DNA from: an uncultured Clostridia bacterium
GTDB taxonomy: Bacteria > Bacillota > Clostridia > TANB77 > CAG-508
Direction of reading: 5' to 3'
Assembly: GCA_944388635.1 (NCBI GenBank)
Contig: CALXJN010000052.1
Span: 1 to 13,193, forward strand
Length of the DNA: 13,193 nt
Positions within the stretch are counted from its first letter, which is position 1. Each line of letters begins with the position of its first letter. Of the stretch, positions 5,928 to 12,419 are shown piece by piece. The translations under genes and the position numbers were made by a program. A model generated the notes under the pieces. The model did no database searches and had not been told where the DNA came from. It was given only the letters and a program-made list of their open reading frames with translations.

Positions 5928-7791
5928 TTACTCTAATTCAAAAGCACCAGTATATAATTGATAATATGTTCCTTTCATTTCAAGTAACTGTTCATGGTCT
6001 CCTCTTTCAATTATTCTTCCATGGTCAAGTACTATTATTGCTTTTGAATTTCTTACTGTTGAAAGTCTATGAGCTATTACAAATACCGTTCTTCCTTCCA
6101 TCAATTTATCCATTCCGTCTTGTACTATTTTTTCTGTTCTTGTATCAATGCTTGAAGTCGCTTCATCTAGTATCATAACTGGCGGATCCTTTATCGCTGC
6201 TCTTGCAATCGAAAGTAGCTGTCTTTGTCCTTGTGATAAACTCGCTCCATTTCCTGTCAAATAGGTATCATATCCATTTGGAAGTCTCATAATAAAATCA
6301 TGTGCATTTGCAAGTTTTGCAGCTGCGATTACTTCTTGGTCTGTTGCATCTTCTCTGCCATATTTTATATTATCCTTTATAGTTCCTGTGAATAGGTTAG
6401 TATCTTGTAAAACTAATCCTAGTGAACGTCTTAAATCGTCTTTCTTTATTTTGTTTATATTTATTCCGTCATAACGTATTTTTCCGTCCTCAATATCATA
6501 AAAACGATTTAAAAGGTTTGTAATAGTTGTTTTTCCTGCTCCTGTTGCTCCAACAAATGCTATTTTTTGTCCTGGTTTTGCATATAAACTTATATCATGT
6601 AAAACGATTTTATTTAATTCATAGCCGAAATCTACATCAAATAATTCAATATGTCCTTTTAGTTCGACATATTCAAGTCTTCCGTCATGATGAGGATGTT
6701 TCCAAGCCCATATCCCTGTTCTTTCTTTTGTCTCAACCAATTTTCCGTCTTCATATTTAGCATTAACAAGTGTTACATATCCTTCATCTTGTTCTGGTTC
6801 TTCATCCATTAATTCAAATATTCTCTTTCCACCAGCAAGTGCCATTATTACAGAGTTTAATTGTTGAGAAATTTGTCCTATTGGTCTTGTAAATGTCTTG
6901 CTAAGTTGTAAGAATGATACTATTAGTCCTACAGAAATATTTCCAACACCATTTACAGCAAGTATTCCTCCGAACTATTGCAACTAATGCATATTGTAAA
7001 TTTCCTAGTGCTACAAGCACAGGCATTAGAATATTTGCATATTTATTTGCTGTATATGTATTATTAAATAATTCTTCATTAATTTTGTCAAAGCCTTCTT
7101 TTGCCTTTTCCTCATGGCAAAATACTTTTACAACTTTTTGACCATTAATCATCTCTTCAATATATCCATTAACTTTACCTACTGTTTCTTGTTGTTTTAT
7201 AAAATATTTAGAGCTTTTTCCTGCTATTTTCTTTGTTATAAATAGCATTAATATTAATGATACAATAACTACAAGTGTTAAATAAACATTTGCGATAATC
7301 ATTGCTGAAAATACTACAATTATTGTAATTGCAGATGCAAACATCTGTGGTAAGCTTTGGGAAATCATTTGGTTTAAAGTATCTGTGTCATTTGTATAAT
7401 GGCTCATGATATCGCCATGTGTATGTGTATCAAAATATTTGATAGGTAATCTTTGCATTTTTTGAAACATTTCGTCACGTATCGTTTTAAGTGTTCCTTC
7501 TGATATTCTTACCATGACTCTTGTATAAATTGTAATAGTTATTATACCAACAATGTACATAAAAGCCATGAAAATTACTGCCCCTAAAAATGCTGAAAGG
7601 TTAGGATTTTCCTCTCCAATTAGTGGTGTTATATAATCATCAATTAAAGTTTCAAGGTACAATGAGGCAGCTGTATTTGCTATTGTATTTATAATAATAC
7701 AAATAACTACAAGTATAAGTAATATTTTATATTTACTTTTCATATATCCGAAAAGTCTTTTAATTGTATCTAAATCAAATTTCTTGTTCAA
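5928..7791 (-). pseudogene. ABC exporter subunit 2 (canonical ATPase half), broken by a one-base frameshift
   Basis: This encodes the second transmembrane-ATPase subunit of a heterodimeric exporter. Removing one base at 6972 restores a 620-residue protein. As it stands, the upstream frame (from 7791) stops at 6901 after 273 good codons plus a short wrong-frame tail; the downstream frame has its first ATG at 6845. Residues 1-315 are a six-helix membrane domain. The ATPase domain has Walker A GATGAGKT (414-421), signature LSQGQ (518-522, not LSGGQ), Walker B VMILDE with catalytic Glu543, and His574 in IAHRLSTV. A roughly 45-residue insertion (330-375, including RTGIWAWKHPHHDG) precedes the ATPase core. 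The start is TTG 7789-7791, eight bases after AGGAGG, overlapping subunit 1 by 17 bases. It may be a true pseudogene or an assembly error. Confidence 0.88.
6966..6975 (-). other. Frameshift point: extra base at 6972
   Basis: On the minus strand the reading GTT C GGA GGA ATA shows the extra C at 6972. Reading through it gives Val-Arg-Arg-Asn-Thr and a premature stop; skipping it gives Val-Gly-Gly-Ile-Leu-Ala-Val-Asn, which continues the membrane domain in register through residue 315 and into the second open frame. Both sides therefore meet exactly, with no lost sequence. Confidence 0.85.
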
Positions 7792-9511
7792 CTTTATTAC
7801 CTCCTTGTGAAGTGTATACATCCCTATAAATTTCATTGTTTTTAAGAAGTTCTTCGTGTGTTCCAATTCCATTTATTTGTCCGTTATCTAATACGATTAT
7901 CTTGTCAGCATCTTCAACTGAGGAAACTCTTTGTGCAATAATAATTTTTGTTGTATTTGGTATTTCTTCTCTAAATGCTTTTCTAATTAAACTGTCTGTT
8001 TTTGTATCTACTGCACTTGTAGAGTCGTCTAATATTAATATTTTAGGTTTCTTTAGTAATGCTCTTGCAATACATAACCTTTGTTTTTGTCCTCCTGATA
8101 CGTTAGTTCCGCCTTGCTCTATATATGTATCATATCCGTCTGGGAAACCATTTATAAATTCATCAGCCTGTGCAAGTTTGCAAGCTCTAATGATTTCTTC
8201 GTCTGTTGCTTTTTCATCTCCCCAACGTAAATTTTCTTTTATTGTTCCTGAAAACAATACGTTTTTCTGTAAAACCATTGCAACTTGGTTTCTTAAAGCT
8301 GTTAAATCATAATCTTTTACATCTACATCTCCAACTTTAACTGTACCAAGTGTTGCGTCAAATAATCTTGGAATTAATTGTACTAAAGTTGTCTTAGAAC
8401 TTCCTGTTCCACCTATTATCCCAACTGTTTCTCCTGATTTAATGTCTATATTTATATCTTTTAAGCATAGCTTATTCATATTATCTACATAACTAAAGCT
8501 AACATTTTCAAAAGAAATGTCTCCGTTTTTTACTTCTTCTACAGGATTTTCTTTATTCTTTAAATCACTTTCTTCATTTAGAATTTCTACAATTCTTTCT
8601 GCTGAGGCTCTTGAAATCATAATCATAACAAGCACCATAGATAGCATCATAAGTGATGTTAATATTTGCATTGCATAAGAAATTAAGCTTGTTAATTCTC
8701 CTGTTGTTAAGCTTGAGCTAATTATCAATTTTCCACCAATCCATGCTATTAAAAGTATTACAATATCAACTGTAAATTGCATAAGAGGGCTGTTTAAAGC
8801 AACTAATCTTTCTGCTTTTGTAAAGCCTGCATAAATTTCTTTTGATGTGTCATCAAATTTTTGTATTTCCTTGTCTTCTGTTACATAAGATTTTACAACT
8901 CTTATACCGTTTACATTTTCTTGTACAGTGTTGTTTAATTTGTCATATATTGAGAATGTTTTCTCAAATATTGGATGTGCCTTAGTTGCAATTAGATATA
9001 ATCCTATTCCTAAAAATGGTATCATAACTAAAAACATTAATGATATTTTTGCATTTATTGCAAATGCCATTATTAAAGAAAAGATTAATAATAGTGGTGT
9101 TTTAACAGCTATACGAATTATCATTTGAAATGCCATTTGTACGTTTGTTACATCTGTTGTATGTCTTGTAATAATACTTGCTGTTGAAAACTTATCAATG
9201 TTTGAAAATGAAAACTCTTGAACTTTGTAATATATGCTCTGTCTTAAATTTTTAGCAAACCCTGCTGATGCTCTTGACGCAATTCTTCCAGATACTACGC
9301 CAAATATTAATGATGCAATTGAGCTTATTACAAGTAAAGCACCAATTTTATAAATTGTGTCAATATCCCCTTTATTTATTCCATCGTCAATTAGATATGC
9401 CATTAGAAAAGGTATTATAACTTCCATGACCGTTTCTAAAGCTACGAAAACTGGAGCAAGAATAGCATCTTTTTTATATTGTTTTATTTGCTCCGCTAAT
9501 TTTTTTATCAT
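7775..9511 (-). CDS. ABC exporter subunit 1 (degenerate ATPase half)
   Basis: A 578-residue half-transporter with an N-terminal six-helix membrane domain (about 1-305) and a C-terminal ATPase domain, acting in the cytoplasmic membrane. Walker A is GGTGSSKT (367-374, Lys373), signature VSGGQ (471-475). Walker B is ILILDD (491-496) with Asp496 where the catalytic Glu should be, and IAQRVSSV has Gln527 in place of the switch His. These are the hallmarks of the degenerate subunit of heterodimeric exporters such as TM287/288, BmrCD and LmrCD. Its partner follows immediately, overlapping its last 17 bases, and has the complementary pattern. Such pairs export drugs, lipids or peptides; the substrate is not visible. 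ATG 9509-9511 follows AAAGGAAGG. Expression is probably controlled by the leader terminator at 9563-9605. Confidence 0.95.
   Translation of the reverse strand: MIKKLAEQIKQYKKDAILAPVFVALETVMEVIIPFLMAYLIDDGINKGDIDTIYKIGALLVISSIASLIFGVVSGRIASRASAGFAKNLRQSIYYKVQEFSFSNIDKFSTASIITRHTTDVTNVQMAFQMIIRIAVKTPLLLIFSLIMAFAINAKISLMFLVMIPFLGIGLYLIATKAHPIFEKTFSIYDKLNNTVQENVNGIRVVKSYVTEDKEIQKFDDTSKEIYAGFTKAERLVALNSPLMQFTVDIVILLIAWIGGKLIISSSLTTGELTSLISYAMQILTSLMMLSMVLVMIMISRASAERIVEILNEESDLKNKENPVEEVKNGDISFENVSFSYVDNMNKLCLKDINIDIKSGETVGIIGGTGSSKTTLVQLIPRLFDATLGTVKVGDVDVKDYDLTALRNQVAMVLQKNVLFSGTIKENLRWGDEKATDEEIIRACKLAQADEFINGFPDGYDTYIEQGGTNVSGGQKQRLCIARALLKKPKILILDDSTSAVDTKTDSLIRKAFREEIPNTTKIIIAQRVSSVEDADKIIVLDNGQINGIGTHEELLKNNEIYRDVYTSQGGNKVEQEI
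7800..7805 (-). promoter_or_regulatory. Ribosome binding site fixing the TTG start of ABC subunit 2
   Basis: AGGAGG inside the last codons of subunit 1 lies eight bases before TTG at 7789-7791. The same frame stays open upstream to an ATG-like start at 7872, but that one has no ribosome binding site and would give a non-homologous N-terminal extension, so TTG is preferred. Confidence 0.8.
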
Positions 9512-9562
9512 TGTTAATCCTTCCTTTCTTCTAAATTTTTTGCTTAAAATATCTACATCGTT

Positions 9563-9605
9563 AAAAAAGCTAGATAAGAATTTAGTTTTCTAATTTCTTA
9601 TCTAG
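9563..9605 (-). terminator. Leader terminator (probable attenuator) upstream of ABC exporter
   Basis: A 36-base hairpin (9570-9605) with an 11-bp perfect lower stem, one A-A mismatch, a 4-bp upper stem and an AAAA loop is followed on the minus strand by C and six T residues (9563-9568). It is a strong Rho-independent terminator. It lies downstream of the consensus promoter at 9650-9678 and about 50 bases before the exporter ATG, so transcripts from that promoter must cross it. It could also stop transcripts from the penicillin-binding protein gene, whose stop codon is at 9694. Confidence 0.85.
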
Positions 9606-9627
9606 TATATGATACAGCATTTATCAT
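9598..9627 (-). CDS. Possible 9-codon leader peptide
   Basis: In the leader transcript an ATG at 9625-9627 opens a frame reading MINAVSYTR and stops with TAA at 9598-9600, inside the 5' arm of the terminator stem. A ribosome on this frame would physically cover the terminator arm, as in translation-coupled attenuation. There is no good ribosome binding site before the ATG, and the ATG itself can pair in a small hairpin (9622-9629 with 9607-9614). An overlapping 12-codon frame from ATG 9618-9620 is an alternative. Coding status is only a suggestion. Confidence 0.2.
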   Translation of the reverse strand: MINAVSYTR

Positions 9628-9633
9628 ATGATA
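9622..9633. promoter_or_regulatory. 12-bp perfect palindrome just after the ABC start site
   Basis: TATCATATGATA is a perfect dyad, about 10 bases downstream of the predicted transcription start; a partial copy (TATCATA) follows at 9608-9614. The position is suitable for a repressor operator, and the sequence can also fold with the partial copy in the RNA. No regulator gene is adjacent. Confidence 0.35.
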
Positions 9634-9649
9634 TTCAAGCTAATTTATT

Positions 9650-9678
9650 ATTATATATTATTATTTTAAAATTGTCAA
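9650..9678 (-). promoter_or_regulatory. Perfect-consensus sigma-A promoter of ABC exporter operon
   Basis: TTGACA (9673-9678), 17-bp spacer, TATAAT (9650-9655): full consensus in both boxes at optimal spacing. It sits 15 bases past the stop codon of the upstream penicillin-binding protein gene. Start expected near 9643, giving a leader of about 130 bases that contains the palindrome and the terminator. Confidence 0.85.
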
Positions 9679-9693
9679 TTTTTTAACTTCAAT

Positions 9694-11733
9694 TTATATT
9701 ATTTTTTGGAAAATGCTTTTTACTTTTGGTAAAAGATAATGGCTTCCACCTCTTCCTTTTACATCTTCTACCATACTTATTATTAAATATTGTTTAGAGC
9801 TATTTTCATCTGCAATAAATGCATTAAACCAGCCAAGCTCTGTTCCTGTTTCATCATCTTTTGAGGCTTTTATTTCTGCTGTTCCTGTTTTTCCTGCAAG
9901 AGTTATTCCATTAATCTTAGCATCGTGCGCTGTTCCGTTTGGATTTTCAATAACTTGTATTAAATCTTCTTTTATCGTATTTGCAGCCTCTTCACTAAAT
10001 GCATTTTCTATATACACTTCTGATTTTGGGCTTTCACTATATTCTATATATGGTTTAATCATATTGCCATTGTTTACAAATGCTGAATACATTGAAGCCA
10101 TATGTACTGGATTTACAAGCACTTTTCCTTGACCATATCCTGTATCTGCAAGCTGTATTTCACTATCAAAAGTATCATTATTTGCAAATTTAGACGCTGT
10201 CATTGCTTGCTCAAAATCTATTTGTTTATTAAACCCGATTTTGTTTAATTCACTTGCTAAAGTACTTGCACCAATTTTAAGCGCAGTTTTTGCAAAATAT
10301 ATATTATCTGAATATATTAACGCATTTGCTAAATTTGCAGGTCCACTATATGTTGTAAGTGTTGTTACATTATATGTTCCCCAAGAACTATCTTTTTGCC
10401 AACTTGTTCCACTTCTTCCAAAATCTTCATCTTTAGTTATTTTGTTTGTTGTAAGCCCCATTGCTCCAATAATTGGTTTAAATGATGAGCCAGGTGCGTA
10501 GCTTGCTTGATATCTATTGTATAATGGATTATTTGCATCATTTTGCAAACTTTCCCATTTACTATTAGTTATACCTAATATAAAGTCATTTGTATCATAT
10601 GAAGGAGTGCTACATATTGCAAGTATTTCTCCTGTTTTTGGATTCATTAAAACAACTGCTGATTTATCATTTTTAAATTCGTCATATACGTATTTTTGAA
10701 TACTTACATCTATTGTAAGTTTAATATCTTCTCCATTTTGTACATCTATTTTTGCAATTGTTTGATTTCTATTTCCTTGACTATCTGTTATATATATTTC
10801 TGAACCATCATGTCCTCTTAGTCTATCCTCATATATTTTCTCTAAACCTGTTTTTCCAATAACACTATTTGCTGTATAACCTTGGTTGCTGTTTTCTTCT
10901 AACTCTTCTGCTGTGATATTTTGTACATATCCAACTAAATGTGCCAATTCTTCTCCATAAGGATATACTCTTGCTGTTGAGTCATTTATTTGTATTCCCG
11001 GTATTTGTAAAAGCTTTTCTTTTAAATCATAATTTTCTTTTGCAACATCTGTTAATGCAACAAATGTATCATCTTTGACATATGAAGCATTAAGTAAATT
11101 GTTTATTCTATCTTCTGACATTTCTAGTAATTCAGATACTTTTTTTATATCTTCCTCTGGGTTTTCATTCATTTTTCCTGGAACTAGACCAACAGAAGAT
11201 ACTGTTCCTTCTCCTGCAATAAGTACATTATTTCTGTCATATATATTTCCTCTTTTAGCAGTTATTGTGTTAACTCTTACCTTTTCTGTATCATCTAAAT
11301 CTGGATAAATCATTTCAGATGACCATTCTATTCTATATACTTTTTCTTGGTTTTTAGCTAATTCTATTATATTTGCAAAGCTTATTTCTCCTGCCAAAGT
11401 GTCCATTGACATATTATATGAAATTGTAGCTGTTCCATTTCTATTTTCTTGTACATTTATATTTTGTACACTTATGTTTGCAGCCTCTATCCCATTATAT
11501 ATATTTTTATTTCTTGAAACATATACATCTTGGCTGTATGCTGCTTTTGCATCATCTGTTAATAACTCATACATCTGCTCATATTCACCGTTTTGAAGAT
11601 GTGATATATAAGCATTAAAAACATCTTCTGGTTTGCTTTTTGTAAGTTCGTAATTTAAGTATAATATTGCACCTATAATTATTCCGACTACTACAACTGC
11701 CCCTGCGATAATTGCTATTCTCTTCTTATCCAT
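9694..11733 (-). CDS. Class B penicillin-binding protein with MecA-like N-terminal domain (transpeptidase)
   Basis: A membrane-anchored D,D-transpeptidase that cross-links peptidoglycan outside the cell. The 679-residue protein has one N-terminal membrane helix (5-28). A MecA_N / NTF2-like domain follows (about 33-145; it begins KPEDVFNAYISHLQNGEY), then the dimerisation domain including TAKRGNIYDRN (158-168), then the transpeptidase. Its catalytic motifs are all present: SSFK (Ser416 nucleophile, Lys419), SDN (475-477) and KTGT (615-618). The architecture matches the PBP2a/MecA and Enterococcus PBP5 subclass, which often has low affinity for beta-lactams; affinity itself cannot be read from sequence. 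ATG 11731-11733 has AAGGAG eight bases upstream. It is followed by the ABC operon promoter, so it is probably transcribed alone. Confidence 0.93.
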   Translation of the reverse strand: MDKKRIAIIAGAVVVVGIIIGAILYLNYELTKSKPEDVFNAYISHLQNGEYEQMYELLTDDAKAAYSQDVYVSRNKNIYNGIEAANISVQNINVQENRNGTATISYNMSMDTLAGEISFANIIELAKNQEKVYRIEWSSEMIYPDLDDTEKVRVNTITAKRGNIYDRNNVLIAGEGTVSSVGLVPGKMNENPEEDIKKVSELLEMSEDRINNLLNASYVKDDTFVALTDVAKENYDLKEKLLQIPGIQINDSTARVYPYGEELAHLVGYVQNITAEELEENSNQGYTANSVIGKTGLEKIYEDRLRGHDGSEIYITDSQGNRNQTIAKIDVQNGEDIKLTIDVSIQKYVYDEFKNDKSAVVLMNPKTGEILAICSTPSYDTNDFILGITNSKWESLQNDANNPLYNRYQASYAPGSSFKPIIGAMGLTTNKITKDEDFGRSGTSWQKDSSWGTYNVTTLTTYSGPANLANALIYSDNIYFAKTALKIGASTLASELNKIGFNKQIDFEQAMTASKFANNDTFDSEIQLADTGYGQGKVLVNPVHMASMYSAFVNNGNMIKPYIEYSESPKSEVYIENAFSEEAANTIKEDLIQVIENPNGTAHDAKINGITLAGKTGTAEIKASKDDETGTELGWFNAFIADENSSKQYLIISMVEDVKGRGGSHYLLPKVKSIFQKII

Positions 11734-11931
11734 AACTTTTTCTCCTTTTGTTTTTATTTATATATGTAATTTTATCATAAAAGTTTTATAAAAAGAAGTA
11801 ATTTTTAAGAAATTTTTAGAAAGATTATTTAAGAAATATGTATATTATTTTGTATTCTTCATGAAATTGTTGTAATTATATAATTTTTAATATATAATAA
11901 TTATAATATTTTTTCGAAAGGAGTTTTTTCT
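11734..11931. promoter_or_regulatory. Divergent intergenic region, penicillin-binding protein / toxin-antitoxin
   Basis: About 200 bp of extremely AT-rich DNA between divergent genes. For the plus-strand antitoxin there are three TATAAT matches (11879-11884, 11893-11898, 11902-11907) and TTGTTG at 11867-11872, but no pair has ideal spacing. AATTATATAATT (11874-11885) is a palindrome that might be an autoregulatory operator. AAAGGAG at about 11927 lies eight bases before the antitoxin ATG. I cannot choose a promoter for the minus-strand gene with confidence. Confidence 0.4.
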
Positions 11932-12108
11932 ATGATTAATTCTTATACAAATTCAATTAAAAATATTAATATCTCAAATTTTAAAGAAACCCAAAAAGAT
12001 TTAATTAAAAAAATTGAAAAAGGTCTAAACGATGTAAAGGAAGGTAATTACATTCCTGCTAAACAATTTTTTAAAGAAATGGAGGAAAAATATAAAATAA
12101 ATGAATGA
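11932..12108 (+). CDS. Small antitoxin of a type II toxin-antitoxin pair
   Basis: A 58-residue, highly charged protein beginning MINSYTNSIKNINIS and ending KQFFKEMEEKYKINE. The segment GLNDVKEGNYIPAKQFFKEMEEKY resembles the C-terminal toxin-binding part of RelB/Phd-like antitoxins; the N-terminal part is too short for an obvious ribbon-helix-helix or full Phd fold. Its role is inferred mostly from position: its last eight bases overlap the start of the toxin gene (ATGAATGA), and AAAGGAG precedes its ATG at good spacing. It would bind and neutralise the toxin and may repress the pair's promoter. It is one of only two plus-strand genes in the window, which fits an acquired module. Confidence 0.72.
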   Translation: MINSYTNSIKNINISNFKETQKDLIKKIEKGLNDVKEGNYIPAKQFFKEMEEKYKINE

Positions 12109-12415
12109 ATACTCAATAAATATTACTTCGCAGTTTAGGGAGGAACTTGACGAAATATATTATTATATTTATTTCACTCTATCCTCTCCTAATACTGCAA
12201 AAGTTTTATATTCTAAGATTAAAAAAACAATTTTCAATTTAAACTTATTTCCAGAGCGTTATCCCAAACTTTTAATTTCAAAATATAAACATCGAAATAT
12301 TAGAAAAGCTATTGTTAATAATTTTATTATTGTTTTTGAAGTCGATAATATATCTTTTGAAGTTTTTATCTTACACATATTTCATGGAAGCCAAGCATAC
12401 TGGAATAAGTTATAA
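12101..12415 (+). CDS. RelE/ParE-family toxin
   Basis: A 104-residue basic protein with the RelE/ParE fold pattern: an N-terminal strand and helix (ITSQFREELDEIYYYI, 8-23), a second helix with hydrophobic spacing (32-48), FPERYPKL (50-57), then the strands RNIRKAIVNNFIIVFEV (65-81) and FEVFILHIFHGSQAYWNKL (86-104). Arg65, Arg68 and the C-terminal His/Gln region are in places typical of the family. Members either cleave mRNA on the ribosome (RelE) or inhibit gyrase (ParE); the sequence does not decide which. Translation probably depends on coupling to the antitoxin through the 8-base overlap; GGAGG at 12081-12085 is rather far from ATG. It converges on the next gene with four bases between stops and no terminator. 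Confidence 0.82.
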   Translation: MNEYSINITSQFREELDEIYYYIYFTLSSPNTAKVLYSKIKKTIFNLNLFPERYPKLLISKYKHRNIRKAIVNNFIIVFEVDNISFEVFILHIFHGSQAYWNKL

Positions 12416-12419
12416 ATTC

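Noticed and set aside
6966..6975. Programmed +1 frameshifting at the break in ABC subunit 2.
   Set aside because: There is no slippery heptamer or slow stop codon at the site, the SD-like GGAGGA lies after rather than before the shift point, and ABC half-transporters are not known to need frameshifting.
7792..7872. Start of ABC subunit 2 at 7872.
   Set aside because: The extra 27 residues are out-of-frame translation of the end of subunit 1 and lack homology-like character; TTG 7789-7791 has an excellent ribosome binding site.
7836..8312. Plus-strand open frame of 158 codons antisense to the ATPase domain of ABC subunit 1.
   Set aside because: It is a mirror of the strongly conserved coding frame on the minus strand; composition is typical of an antisense shadow and there is no ribosome binding site.
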